The notes beneath the pieces are model-generated. The model ran no database searches. It worked only from the letters and a program-made list of their open reading frames with translations, and was not told the origin of the DNA. Below, piece by piece: positions 46,182 to 60,468 of a stretch of DNA of 64,000 nt; within the stretch, counting starts at the first letter, position 1, and each line of letters starts with the position of its first letter. Position numbers and translations under genes: made by a program. Origin of the DNA: Tigriopus japonicus (Eukaryota; Arthropoda; Copepoda; Harpacticoida; Harpacticidae); contig CM021322.1 of NCBI GenBank assembly GCA_010645155.1, positions 5,245,522 to 5,309,521 of the forward strand. The letters are read 5' to 3'.

Positions 46182-49100
46182 CTCTCACTAAAGTGGCAGA
46201 AAAAAAGTCGCGCGTCATCCCGATTTCCAGTGGGATCCGAGCTGAGTCATGAAGATGTGAGAAGATCTTGGTCTTGATTTCTATTTCATGGCTTCTCTCT
46301 TGGCTGGCTGACAATCTCGGGGTCTAACTGGCTGACAGTCTGACCACCTAGGTGCTTTAGAATTCCTAATGAATTTGATTTGTGCATGACTGACACAAAT
46401 GGAAATGAGCTTGAACTCGATCATTTCTACGCGCCAAGTACTTTTTCTTCTTCTTGCCTTTGAATATGGAGACGACCACAATTCACGATAACTATGTTTA
46501 GTCACATTAAAGCGACAACGACCTTAATGGCTTAGGAATAGAGGGCCTGGGAGAACGACCACGGGTTCATTCAAATCAGCCTCAAAGGATTGAGTACAAG
46601 GAGAAAAAGAGATAAATAAGGTGTTTTTTGACCTCAAAAACAGACATTGTTGTTAACTACGCCATTGAATGCTTTGACAGTTCGGCTCAGAGCTCAAATG
46701 ATCCCTCACCTTGCTCACAATGGAAGAGCATCCTCCTCAGTCTGCCTTCATCTCGTTTCAATTCGACTTTTTTCATACAATCCTACTCTGTCGAGTTGGT
46801 GGTCAACTTGTGAGGTCTTATTCACTCTCTCTCACTCGTTGTGTGTGTTACTGTGTATCCAGCTCAAATTGCTTGGCTCGCCTGGCTTTTGAGGGGTTTT
46901 GATCTTGAACGTGAAATGTCGCTTTTTGGGCTGATGGATTCAGTAAAGGCCACGGAATGAATCGACTTGGGAGATAAATAGCTTAAAGAGAGATTCTACA
47001 CGCCTTTTCAAAACCTGACAAAGTGGGCAAAAGATGTCAATGCGATCTGGACAATTGGTAAAGCTGCAGTAGTTGTAGTAGTATGAGGACCACAGGGCTT
47101 AGTACTTAACACTGGTGAGATGACTTGAGGTTTGGTCATGGTGTGTGTCCATTCAAGTTAAGGGGGGAGTAGCGATGCATTGGCAAGCATGTCCAGAAAG
47201 GTTTAGTGGTTGTCTCACCATTACGTACATTCAATACTACACGTGCTTAAATGCATTTCCAATCTGCCTGGTCTGTTTGGACAGACATTTGCCACAGCCA
47301 TTAACGACATGTCAATGAGATAAACAGGGGTTTTGCAACTTCAATGGTTCCTAGCATCACCCCAAAGGTTGAGCCAATCCCTTTTACATTGGTCCCCCTT
47401 TCTTTCCTTTACAAACGAGAGCTCAACAAGATCCAAACAAGACTTGAAGTTGGAACATCTTTCTTTCTTTCTTGTCTTATTTACTTTGATCTAGTTTAAC
47501 CTTTTCTCACATGTATCATCATGGCTGAAAGAAACAAAAAAAACTGTTTCAGACACAAAACTGGAGAGGGAAAGATAAGAGGTTGGTGCTTGATGATCAT
47601 TATCTTTGTCCGTATCACATTGTGCGAGTAGACCTAGTGTTCTGTTTCTGGCACAGTTGGCATTTCATTGTTCAAAAATTGACTTAGAGAGGTGTAGAAG
47701 TAAATTTTATATGCATCCCAATGCAAAGGTGTAAAAAAGGTCGAAAACAGTTTCTACTCTAATGAAACGCACTCTAAAACTTAATGGGAACATGCCTGAT
47801 ATTTCATCGTTTTTGCTTCAACCTTCAACCTTATTGCGAACAAAAGTGTCCTAACACATGTGAATTGCGTGTAGAATCCGATCATTTGTTTTCGTTAAGA
47901 GCCTAAATTAGAACTAGATTGGATGGGGCATTTGGGATTGAGTAGACCTGATGATTTCCCCAAAGCATTAAGGATTTAAGTGAAATATCGAGTAAGACAG
48001 AGTGATTATTTTTGTTCTCGGTCTCCCAAAGTTTTGAGTTTCAAGTCATGATCCATTTATCAATAAAGTGTCAAACAAAGATTTTGAACACTTTAATTGC
48101 GGTCTCAGCCCTTTTGGGAATAGCCAGAGCTCTTGATGATTCAGTTTTGGTTTGGAAGAAAAATTTGCTTTAAGATTTAATGGAGAGCTCACTCACTCAC
48201 TCAATTGTCGAGGGGGAACTAATCCCCATGGATTAAGCCAATAATTGGCTTTAAAAGGGTCTGGTTTGGGCGAGATTGAGAGCTCTTTAACTCAAGTATT
48301 GTACCGAGTCTGGCTAAGACGAAGAAAACATTTCTTTCAAGATAGAGAATCAAAGCTGCCAGAAACGATATCACCGTTCCAGATGTCCCCTGTCCATGTC
48401 CTGGGCGGGAATTGGAGTTCCTTCACAGACGTATCAGTTGAGCTGTTGATTCATCCATCATGGGAATGTTTAGACAACACATCAGTTAATTAATGCCGGT
48501 CAAATACCCCATTCACCAGGGGTCAAAGCTTGGTTAGTGCTGATGTTCATACTCGTTCTCTTTACCCTCGTTATCGTCATCTGTGACAACAGGAGTAAAC
48601 GAGAGGAAAACCCAGAATCAACATCGCATCGTCCACCTTGCTTATCGTCGGTGTGGCAAGGACTTTCAATCGTTAGTGAGTTCACTCTTGGCACGTGGTC
48701 AACCAACTTGGGGTGAGGAAGGTGCGCTACATAGCTAGTTCAATGATGATGGCAGCATCAGTTTCACATTCCGAAGTGAACTGACCGGAAAAGGCGACAC
48801 CAGAATCAAGAAGTGTGTGAGTGTGCCATTCCATTGGGAAGTGATGCTGGGAAACACCGGAAAATGCGAGCGTCTTGAGCTCACCAAGACAAAACGACCG
48901 TTGCCTCTTTCCATTCAATGACTTTGACTGGACAGCATGTAGAGCTGTAGAGCTACGTATGTACTGGATAAGTATCATCATAATGTGTGCTCGCCCTGGC
49001 TGGACAGGGGGTCGTCACTTCTCTATTTACAGATGAAGCCGAAGAGAAAACTTAAATTTGACACTTCCAGAAAGAATGACGACAGATGAGGTAGCGGGAA

Positions 49101-52100
49101 GATGAACAGCCCTGATTTACTGTTGCATTTCGTTCCCAATTTGGTTGAAGTTTGCTTTGTTAAGACAACATTAGAGCCAGTCCCACTGTGCGGCGTGCCA
49201 CTGAGACGACTTCCGTCCATTCAACTTGGAAACGGGCGAGAATAGAAAGAGAGAAGGAAAAAACGAAGCCTCATAAACCTTATTTCTTTCGCTCAAGGGA
49301 AGTGAAGGAACCGACAAAACGGACGAGTCTTACTCTTTAACACCAAGACGCATTCCTCTGACAGCCAGTCAGTCGTCTTTTATGACTGTGTGCGAACATT
49401 TTTTTCATTCCAATTCAATGGCATACCCACCATTACAAAGGGTATTTGTTATGATATGTACGCGGTACTCGTATATTGACAGTCATGCCATGGTTATGGT
49501 ATAATGGTTCAATTTGGATCACTAAAAGCTTTTGGCAATCAAGCAAGATTATTCCTCCTCAGTCTTCAATCCTAGGAGCTTAAACCGCACTCTGATGAAG
49601 AGAGAACCCCAAATGTTGCCCCTCGAACTTTCTCCCACAAGCAGTACTCAGGAATATGTAATGTGTACGTGCAGGCAGAGAGTTGGTAGTTGGTACACTA
49701 CATCCTACATTGGATAAATCCGTGGTGAATGTACGTACGTTCTGATGGAATGCCAGGAAAGGAGGTTATAACACTAATGGTTCGACATAAGTGTTCACAC
49801 CAGGAGAGAATTACTCCATTGCCTTGAACTCGATTTTTTTCGGGGGAACAAGTGTCGGCTCCAAGATTGAAAGCAAGAGAAGAGGAGGAGTAACACTAGT
49901 AACGTTCAGATGTCAGGAAGAAGGACAAGGCACCACATGCATTCAAGCCCTTGTTTCAACATTCAAAACCTTGGTCACCCTTTTTCCTTTCCCTTTTCCC
50001 AGTTCCAAGCCCATGTGGAAACAGGCTACAGTACTTGGGGAGTAGTATTTCCTATTCTAGGGACATCATTGCTAACTGAATTCAGCCAACGAGAGAGTGA
50101 GTGAGTGAGGCTACTGAGGGAAGTCGACGGGAGGTTGGCGACTAAATTCTGAACCCCTCCCCCTATCTATGTCGTTAATCAATTCTGGCGACAATTTCTA
50201 GCCTCGCAGGTGGTGGTGAAACAGGGGAAAGAGAACGAGGTGGTGGTTGATGTTGTTATTTCTGGCCTCGTTGGACAAGGTATGTAGCGAACAAATCTGG
50301 AGAAACCCGTGGACCGACCGAGTCCAGATGAGAAAGCTCGTGCCCAAGTCCTTCATCCCTGTGGATGATGATCTTGATGACTGTTGGTTGTTTTGTCCTG
50401 ACACAAATTTCTTGTCAACAAGCGATGGAGATCCATTCGAGACAGTCTGGATGGAGAGGACATACAAGACAGAGGGCAATCACCCTGATGCTGATCTCTA
50501 CCTCCAAGACGAAAGGTTATAGAACTTACAGTTGGAGCTCCTAAGTCAACTTGCTCTCATCCTTATAATATCGTTCCTTCACTGGCTGTCTCAAATGAAT
50601 ATCGAATACTCTAGTACTTGGTACTTGATTCAAGTGTTCTTGGGAGCTTTGAGAAAAAGTTAAGTGGACCTTAGAAGGTGAATGGTGGGAATTCTGGAAG
50701 ACAATCAAAAGCCGATCATTGAATCGTTCATGGTGGGGGGTACGAAGAGAGAGAATAAAACCACCCGAGTTCACGATCGATTTGATCAATGATACACTTC
50801 AGCTTAAAGGAATTTCAAGCTGAATGGGATTTTTGTTTCTCCAATCTTAGCACAATTGCGAAATGAGTTTGCATAAACTCGATTCATGTGGCCTTTTTCC
50901 TTCGGAATGTTCTTTCCCCGGAAAATCTCGTCGCTTGAAATAACAGAAAATATGCCATGAAAGCCGACGACGATGTTTATGATTGAAGTAGACAGGAGAA
51001 GCAAAATGGTTGAGGTTAGATCGTCTTCATACCCACAACCACGTCATCAGAGCAATAATTTGATGTGTTTTTCAATCATCTTGTCGAAAGCAATGTGACG
51101 TTTCTCACAAGTCATGGCTTGACTGCTTGGATTCATTCGTTCGTTCATTGGAGGGTAAGTACATACCCCGATGATCAGTTAATGGTGGATCAAACGTCTA
51201 ATGGCCCACTCCAGCGTCGTCTAACTGGCAACTTCTTGGAGACAAACCTCAATTAGAGAAGTCACAATCATTCAGCCAGATTCCGACCCAGTCATTGAAA
51301 ATTGGACTTGCATGCAATGTCATTCATCCTTGAGAATGAATGGCCGATTGAGAAGCCTCTGACGAAGAGAACGGCGAGACAGACAAGCACAAGCACTAAC
51401 TAGTACTGGTACATACGTATACTACGTACACCATAGCCAAGGTACGTGGAATGAAATAGTAAGTAGTACTAGTGCGTGGTATGGTTGGTTTAGGACTAAT
51501 AGGCTTTTTGGGATTGGAGGCCACTAAGTGGGCTCTGACGAATGCAATGCGCTGTCATGTCTCTCAAGTCATATAATTTAATTCCTTCCTTAAAATCCCG
51601 TGACAGGCCACTCGACAACGAGAGAGCAAGAAAGAAAGAGAAGAGAAAAAATGAATAAAAAAAACCTCCTGATGATCAAATTTAAAGAACCGCAGGCCTG
51701 GCATGTAGTAAGTGAAAGTGACGTTTGACATTCATTCATTCGTTCATTCAGCCGTACGCTCAATGCTGCCAACCAAGCAAGGAAATGGAAAGAAGATGAG
51801 GATGCTTACCTGAAAAATAGAACAAGTCAATGAGAGACCAAGGGAACGAAAACGAAAATCGGGAACGAGAGTCCTTGTTTGGGAGTGTAGTGGGTCTAAC
51901 AAGATCGGAGATTTCGGGATTAGATGGATCTTTTTCCACTCTCACGTACTTGTGAGCATCCCAATCCGAGGGATGAACATTGAGCAGCAACTAACTCCAT
52001 TCCATAACCCAAGGGGGATGGAATGGATTCATGAGTGAGTCAATATTACTCACAGGGGTGCTCTGCTTTTCTTGGCTGACTCTTCTGAGAGGGTGAGTTT

Positions 52101-53954
52101 TGTTTAGCTTTAGTCGGACCGAACAAAACGAGGAAACTGGAAAACCGAGCGAGGATGCACGAAAGGAGCCAATTTTTCAAAGGAGCTCTCTAGTATTGAA
52201 CGTACTACATTCTTTAATTCATACTGACTAATTGCTGGGTGAATGGTTGGTTGGCTATTGATCAATGTCCAATGACCGTTGAGGACATCGATGTCAAATT
52301 TGATGACCTTCTCATGCATTCGCACGAATGTATGTGAAATTGTGAATGTGACAACTCGGATCTCGTGGTGGTAAAGGTTGTAATTTATTCATGGAATTTC
52401 CCCCACTTTCTTATGCACAAATTCGATCCCACGGTCTTGAAGAGTGATTTCTTTCCTTTTGAACCGAAATAAAAGCGATTCCATTGGAAATTGTACCAAC
52501 AAACTCAGCGTGATTCTCCAAACACCACTCGGTCAGGGGTAGAAAAACCAGGATCATCCAATGACCACCTAGTCAGAACCAACGAGGAAGAGGGGAGAAA
52601 TACTCGGAATAGTTTCTCGCTCATTCTTCCTTTGCCACAATTTCTTTTTTGCGGGCCCTTAAAACACAGCGAGTTTTGTCAACAAATCCGAATCTGGTTT
52701 TCGGAAGACCTCGAGGCGGAACGCGAGGAAACATGAAATTTTCGGTGTATTTTGACAAGCAATTCATCACAATGAGCAATTAGTGCCGAGGCATAGTTGA
52801 ATGCATAAGAAGTGCCTTGCATGTACAGTATATGTACATGTATGTATGTGGTGGTTCAAGTGCCATGGAAAACATTTTCTCCTTACAGTTTTTACCTATG
52901 AGATATGATTCGTGGTGGGTCTTAATTTGTTTTGACAGTTGTCCACCAAAGTGGCTCCTCGAAAGTCAATTTCGAATCTTTAGGGTAGGTAAAGTATTTC
53001 TCAATGGCCTGAAAACCGCAGCACAAAGGCACAATACCGAAATTGCCGAATCTCTCCAGATCTCTGAAAGAAGCCGAAACGAACTCGGCCAGTCCTAAGG
53101 AGTCCTAAGGATCAAGACATAATTGTCCGGAGGGCGCAGAACAAACGAACGGGAAAAAAAGATCGAGCTCCCCTCTCCCTCACTCTTCATGTCCTCAAGC
53201 TCGTTCTCCATTCAAGGCACTTCTCCACACTATGGAGGTCAGACGTAATTCAACATCGTTAACAATCAACACCGTGGTCATAATTGCCTCAATTTAGTCC
53301 GCCTATAAAAGCCATGAAATACGTCCCGGCCAGATCGGTCTGCCAGCCAATTTGCATTGCTTCGTTCGTTCGCATCGGTAAAATCGAACCTTGGATGAAA
53401 GGTGAGTCCCTCTCATCATCCTCATCATCATGGACCTCGGCGTTGGCGGTGGTAAAAAATGTTGAAAAGAGACAATGAGGTCGACTGACTGACTGGCTGA
53501 CTGACGATTGGCTTTGGATTCAAGCCGCTTTCAATGATCCAATTCGACCCCACGCAATCGTAAGCGGCGTGTCTGTCTTGCCTTGACTTTGAAGGTGCAA
53601 AACGAGGAAAGAAACGCCCTCAAGATACCAAATTACAGAGCATCTTTTTATGACGTTACCGTCCCCTCACAATCGTGGATTGGGTAGCATTCTTCACAGC
53701 CACGGCTTCTTGGCCTTCTCGAAGACTCAAGTACCTATAAAGGTCCGAGATGACGAGTAAGAACGATTTATCTCCTGCCTTTGCTTTGTTGGGAAGTCAT
53801 ACTCCTCTCTCTCTCTTTTCCCGGAGTCTCGCACAAAGTGGCGCTCCTCAAATTATTTTTGTGACAAAGGTTTTTCCCTCGATTTTTGCCAAATCACGTC
53901 ACGTTCGAAACTCATTTCTTATTGGTAGAAAACAGATAACAGGAGAGGGGCCAT

Positions 53955-53973
53955 GAGAGAGAGAGAGAGAGAG
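53955..53973. repeat. (GA)n microsatellite
   Basis: About nine GA units in an uninterrupted run. Similar short arrays lie at 56013-56034 (CT), 57735-57754 (CATC) and 58048-58062 (AT then AG). Confidence 0.8.
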
Positions 53974-56012
53974 AAGGGGGGCCAAAAAAGTGATATCATG
54001 GGAGCATTCTGAGGCTTGAGACTGACAAAGAGAGCTACGACTAATGTGAGTGGCTGGCTTGAAGGTAGGGCCAACGAAAACGACGACTACAATAGAATTG
54101 TACGTCCACAATATGGACCTAGTGCGATCCACACCTGAAAGAAGGTGAAGAGCTCTCGTCTTTTTTTCTTTTTCTAAGGCTTGATATTATGGCCGGCAGT
54201 CATGATGGGATGGCCTATCATTAATAAAGAAAACTAGAGAATGGGCTTTGTCCATGAAGTATAAGGGAGGAGCTTCGGTGTGTAACAGAAATATTCTGCC
54301 AATTCAACATCCGGATGATCTCTGTGAGTTGTGGACCGACATTCAGCATCCAGAGTCCAGAGTTCAATTGCAGTTAGTCGCTTGGGTTTGTCTTTGTCGA
54401 AAGTGAAATCTATATATCCCGGAGAGATAATCCGAACAAACTAATCTCTGATATTTATCAATCTGGCTCGTCGCCTCGTCTCAACACAACAAATACGATA
54501 TGTGGCAGGCAAAACATGTTTAGCACCTTGGTTGCCTCAGTCCACAGTCAGTCTAGTCTGTCTTTTCGACTCTTTGGAAGTGGCTCTAGATGTTGTACGG
54601 CAGTGAATAGATGGAGGCAGAAGTCATCCGGGAGAGCCTCCAAAGAATGAATTGAACGGTTTGGAACCCCCTGCTGTGAAATGGGGAGGGTAGGAACGTA
54701 TTTAGATGTCCAGAGTCGATAGTGGCATTAGTGGTACGTGCTCCTTCCTGGACCGTCTTGTATGTGCTAACCATCGATGTTCCTTCTCTCGGACACTTAG
54801 AGCCATCATGTTGGATAATGACCGCATGGTCCAAGTCTCGAATTGGTTACCATCGGGGGTTTCCGCACTTCAAATGTGAAGTCTAACCAATTGTTCGATT
54901 TTCTATGGTTTGGGGACCTGAAATCTCGTATTCACTTTCAAGCTAGTCTCTCTTTTTTATGGTTCATGGTCGTTGGCCGACTTGGATGTCGTGATCAAAT
55001 TGTCATGACGAAATAAATTCAAAGCCAGCGAGTGTGTTTGAGAGCACACTGAGATGACTCTTGGTTCATTCGCTAGACTCATTTTGGAGTTTTAAGTGGA
55101 GACAGTTGTCAACGCCAAGACAATTTATTTCATGTCTCATTTTCCATGCTTGCTTGAGATTGAGGATGGAAGAATCATCGAATTTCCTTCTCCCACTTGT
55201 TCCCCACGAGCTGTTTGCAATGAATGACACTTGTGAAGCTTAGAGAAGTTCTGGGAAGGTGCTCTTTTCTTCAGCATCTTAAATGGACAGACAATCTGGT
55301 CTTCAAAGGATTCGTTTACTTCATGTTTGGCAATCAACCTTCTCATTAAAGTCATGATTCATGATTGTGGACCCTAATAGCACTTACGTTTTGCTGGAGG
55401 AGTTCACGACGACCACGACTCGAATAAAGCCGAATTATATATTCAAGCCCTCTTTCAAACAGGTTTGTGTTATCAATCTCCTTTATCGGAATTGATAGTC
55501 GAACTAAACTCTACCATAATGACAACGAGAACACTAACATCAGTCGTATCAGCATCGACATTGTTAGAGACGAAGGCCGTGCAGGTACGTACATTCATTC
55601 GTACATCTATCGAACAAACAACTGCGTGTTTCAGCCATTACATCTAATTGATACGAGTTGAGATTCGCCAGACAAATCTCCTATTTCAATTTCAGGGCCT
55701 AAAATTGAATGCTTCGCTAACGAGGGCATTGCAATGAAAGGTGCAGAAACACGTTTTCAAGATGATCTCAAACATTCGATTTCACTCGATGGATGTATAC
55801 CGGTAGATCTAAGCACTATAACGCTATAACATTACACCTAAAGGTGGCAAAGGAAATCAGAAACACAGGAAAAGCCAACCTCCCCTTATATATTAGAAAA
55901 ATGATATTCATCCCTACAGAGACAAGACGAACCGGTCATTGGGGCTGGAGCCAAAGTCGCTTGAAATTAGCAGATGGCACTTCTGTCATGATCCAACCGC
56001 TCAGAACCAAAG

Positions 56013-56034
56013 TGCTCTCTCTCTCTCTCTCTCC
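56013..56034. repeat. (CT)n microsatellite
   Basis: Uninterrupted CT units followed by CCCTCACTC. Confidence 0.8.
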
Positions 56035-57734
56035 CTCACTCTTCCTTCCACTCATGCCAGAGAGAGAAGCCATATTTGATTCACCAGTGCTGTTACACGA
56101 CTTTGTCGAGGGGAGGAGTTTTGGGATGATAACCTAGGGATCGTTCTCTCTCAGGGTGCTTGAGTGCGACGAGTCTGGGCTTGTTTATGAACAGTCTGTT
56201 GTGCTGTGAGTACAGCCACTACTACTCTAATACCTCTTACAAGTTGCAGGAGAAAATCAGTTCCACTCTCTTCCATCATTGCATGTGTAGAGGCTTCCAT
56301 TGTACGTATGTACTCGTGAGCGTAGCACGACCACTACTTCTAAGTCTACGTACAGTACACACATACACACACACATTCTGGCAGAGGATTCGTTCCGAGA
56401 TGCGATCTGTCCAATGATAAGCCGAGATGAGCATAGGACGTCGTGTCTGTGGTGCTGTATATTCATAGGAGATCCTCCTGTCCGGCAGAGATTGCCTGTG
56501 TTTGGATTGAACACGATCAGACAGAGCCGGGTATCAACAACAAAAACCTACAATAACACCCCGGAGTGTGAGGAGCCCATTGGAGACACTATTTTTGTGG
56601 AGAATCTGTCAATAAATTACACATCCCACAATAGAAAAGGATGGAGCAAAACGAAGGATTTCAGGCGTTCTGAAACATTCAGAGAGAAGACTCGAAACTA
56701 AGTTTGGAGGGTGAAAACGAAGAGCACTATTGAGCATATGAACGAGGAAAGAAGAGGGGATCGATTAGTTCCAAACAGGGACCAGTCTCTTTTTTGCGGG
56801 CAAAAATGTGCTTAATCCATTAGGAAGTGCTACAGAATGATGGGGCTGAACCTCCAACACCACAACAACTACCACTCTGAACCAAGCTATAGCAGGTCTC
56901 ACACCCCAACCATGAGAGGGTGTTTAACTGTTTATCCCTTCATTGTTTGCATGTTCGGAGAGTCCTTCTCCGTCGACAATACGAGCACTTTAAGAGGGTT
57001 GCAACACATGAGCATTTTGTTGGGAGTGCGGGCGTTAAGGCACCTCAAAATTGATGACGATGATGATGATGATCCCTGAAAGCTCCTCAAATGAATGAGC
57101 CAGGAATTTGTTGTGCACCCTGTCCGCAAGATAATCCCAAACAAGTTGTCAGAGGAAATTTCACGGCATTGTTGAGGAATTTTCACACTTTTCCGCGTTT
57201 TGTGCCCATTCCATCCATCCAACCCGGTTGCTTTGAGGGGACAATCTTGGTGCGAATGTCTCAATTGTGGGCCGATGAATTATCGTGGATCCATCTGCAC
57301 ACAGCCTTTGCACACTCTCTGTACTTGTGTGCATATGTCCCTATTGTAACTAGCAAGGTGATCGCGCATATTTAGGGCACTTTCAGCATTGACATTGATA
57401 CATTGGAAAGAGCGACAAGCACTACAGCAACTCTAAAATGGTCTGAAAGCATTGAAAATAAACGCATTCCAAACTGTCAAACACAAGGAGCATTTAGATA
57501 CATTTGACAAAAAAAAAGGTAAAATATTTGTCTCGAGAACAAGAAATGAAAAATACTACCACATTCGGCAGTAGTTCACACTCTCTGCTCTTTGAAGATG
57601 TCAATCAATGTCACTGATGGTCGTCGTTGTCGTCGTTGTTGCAGGACGTGTACCTTGTGAGCCTGCTTGCAGATTGTTCCCTTCAAAGAGCATGCTTTTG
57701 AGAGGGAAAAACCAGTTATTGTTATTACTGTGGC

Positions 57735-57754
57735 CATCCATCCATCCATCCATC
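57735..57754. repeat. (CATC)n microsatellite
   Basis: Five CATC units in a row. Confidence 0.8.
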
Positions 57755-59396
57755 CTTCGATCTGCTCCTACCTTGGAGCCTGGGCAGGAAACTTCTACTA
57801 CTGAAACCCCCCTAAAAACCCTCCTCATTCATCAGGACTTGTACTAAAAAGCTTACTGACCAGACAACGAGTCGAAAAAAAGATCTGCTTCAGGTTCCGT
57901 GACTGTTTGCTTGTTTAATGTGTTGTGACAAGCTTTCTTTGGGCTCACGAACACAATTGGATCAATTCATCAATCAAGCTTCTCGTTCTCTTTTTAGCTT
58001 CTGCTTCCCCCTAATATCACACAGTCAATGTTCAATGTGTGTATGCGAGATATATATATATAGAGAGAAAGAGTGCCTTTGCATGTCCTGTTTGCGTCCA
58101 TGAACTAATGTTTTCGTCCTATGGGTGTCATACTATTCAAGTGAATCCTGCTGACGTCGACCACGCCAATAACGAATAACGACTTAGCCCTTGTAAGGCG
58201 ACAGAGGAGGGGCATTTCCCCACCCTAATTAACCGCAAGAAACACAAAACAGAGATCCCTCAACCGCAAAAGGTACACACGACAACGCTGTACTGTGATA
58301 TCGTGACAATATTATGCCCTAGCTTGATTGGTGATGAAATCGGACCGATAGCGGATCGTGGATCGTTCACTACTGGGATTTGTTATTTGCACACGTTGCT
58401 CAAGCATTAAATTGCTGTCAAGAATCGGGTACAAAATGGGACCTTTGTATGAACTTCGATACCTTTTTAGAGCGAGAGCGGATAAGCCAACAAATTTATT
58501 GAAAGCCCCGAGTTCTTTTTTCATTTAATCACTTCTTCGGTCCCTTTGTGTGAGTTGGAAGAGGCTTGCTTCAAAATGAAACTTTTGGGTCGCTTGGTTT
58601 TAGATGAATTCGGCAGCCGTCGGTTTGACTTGTCAATGTACGTAGCTAGAGCTTTCATATCTCAAAGGGTGTCAAGTCAGTCGCCTCACTATCAAACATT
58701 AGCTACAATAAAGGGCTCTATGAAGGGTCCATGGAGACTGACTCGACGAGAGAAAAAGAGAGGGTTGGGCAAATCCAATTCAATGAATTAATGTCCTGCC
58801 AAATGCCATACATGGACTACACTCAGTTGATGTCCCATCCGACAGCACCATTGAGCCAAAGATCTGGAGAGTTTCTCGTTGTTAGTGGCTTGTTTGAAAT
58901 CTGTAATCCGAAAAGCTGGTTATGACGACAACAACAACAACGACAACATCGACCACGATAGACGACGACAACGACGAAAAAAGTCGTTGAAGAGCTGTCC
59001 GTGAACGAATGTATGCGCTATCGAGTTGGAAGCCGAAATGCGTGTCTCGATAACAAGCGGATCGAAGGGCGGACAAGAGGGAGTGAAAAGTTAAACGCCT
59101 AATGGTTTCAAATGGGATCGGGTTGATGTCCTTAAAAATGGTGTAATCCGTTCGTCTTGCGCATCAAAAGTACAAAGCGCCTTTGGCTCCCGTGTTCCGT
59201 TGGTTTTCTTCTTCCATTGCATCGGATATCGGTGTGTGAATGCTAATAATTTCACATGAGCCTGCTCGTTTCATCAGCAACTACTTGCACCAAGGTCACC
59301 ATGGTCCAAGAACTGAACTTCTTCACCTCTACCGCAGAACAGACGCAAGAACTGGTTTACGCCTCAAAATCAGATTGCATCCCTCCCCATCAAAAT

Positions 59397-59471
59397 ACTG
59401 GCCGGAGCGGGACTCGAAGTCCTTCTTTAACCATCATCGAACTAAGTGAGTGGCTAACTGAGCTAGTGGAC
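59397..59471 (-). other. tRNA-like sequence, probably a SINE head or tRNA pseudogene
   Basis: On the minus strand TAGCTCAGTTAGCC (59452-59465) matches a tRNA A box. GGACTTCGAGTCCCG (59408-59422) matches a B box, at about the spacing of a real tRNA. The ends do not pair into a 7-base acceptor stem, so a working tRNA is unlikely. It differs from the SINE family at 8.9 and 27.6 kb. Confidence 0.5.
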
Positions 59472-60442
59472 AAATGATGAAGTTCCCTTTGGACGTGGTG
59501 CTTGGTGATCTTGCGCATTAGAAATGTTTTGCTACCTTGCCCTTCAAATTGAGAACCACGAGATCCAAAAGCTTGATTGTCGTTGCTCTAACGATACACG
59601 AACACTGATCAAAAGACAAGCTCACGGACAAGAAACAAGGACTGCAACTAATTAGAACATGGAACAAGACGACGGTCTATGCAGATCAATGTTTCAAATC
59701 GCCCTGTCCAACTCGACAAACACAGTTGGGAGATGCCCAAAGTTCATTCAAATGGAAATGATCATTTCTGAGTATGGGACAAATTTCAAGATGTGCAACG
59801 ACGATTCATATTTGGAGCTTCATATGAGCTCATTCGGATCAACCACCCACCATACGGTGGTGTTATCTTGATGGTGGTGTGCAAAACAAAAATCGAGCTT
59901 GTCTCAAAGGGAAGAACCATTTCTAGATATCTCCCACAACACTTCCTGACGAGTTGTCCGGAGTCAATTTCAATGTGCTTTTCAGAAATTGACAGTAATC
60001 CTGTTGTTGTTATTGTTAGCCGGAGATCCCGTGGATTGATTTGCTCCTTATCTCTGCGAGTTCGGGTCCCCTTCGACTTCGTTTTCTTTTCATCCTCATC
60101 CTCCATCAACCAAACATTGGTACCAATCTCCGAGAACTGCTGAACTACTACCATGGGTTGGAGGATGAAGATACTGATGGAAGACGGAAAAGAAAGAAGG
60201 ACCTTCCTTCACCTCGTCTGACGGAGAAGCAAAAGAGAGATGGAAATCACTCAATCTAGGTCTGTTTTCGGGATTTTCACCCCTCCAAAGCGACCTCAGA
60301 CCACATTGTCATCTTTGGAGGACCTTCAGGGAGTTCGTCGCCATCAAGATGATGGGAAGCGAGTTGTCCATTTGGATAAGGATTCGTGCAATGTCATGAG
60401 AATTCCGACACGGCTCAATTGTTTAACAAGATAATAAAACAA

Positions 60443-60448
60443 TTTATT
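60443..60448 (-). terminator. Polyadenylation signal behind the coiled-coil gene
   Basis: AATAAA on the minus strand, 21 bases after the stop codon at 60469. A plus-strand AATAAA at 60433-60438 lies 5 bases away in the convergent direction. Confidence 0.4.
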
Positions 60449-60468
60449 AGGTATCAGTGGTTGATATT

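Larger units (their letters stand above)
38302..60468. other. 22-kb region with no convincing conserved gene upstream of the Iroquois gene
   Basis: Base composition is close to even and not AT-rich, unlike the transposon block. Repeats are mainly microsatellites, and no element with clear ends was found. Open frames up to 196 aa exist, but none shows a known motif, apart from the doubtful entry at 45609. Such a region beside a developmental regulator is likely to hold enhancers, and the missing 5' exon of the Iroquois gene may lie here or beyond. A possible plus-strand terminal exon (about 60246-60434, ending ...MRIPTRLNCLTR) followed by AATAAA is too weak to call. Confidence 0.5.

Noticed and set aside
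56300..56701. 133-codon plus frame
   Set aside because: Starts in CA-type microsatellite sequence and has no recognisable motif.
59793..60154. Overlapping frames on both strands, 116 and 122 codons
   Set aside because: Both strands open, no motif, no splice partners that I could join with confidence.
60240..60434. Plus-strand 64-codon frame followed by AATAAA
   Set aside because: Looks like a terminal exon, but no upstream exon could be joined in phase; mentioned only as a possibility.
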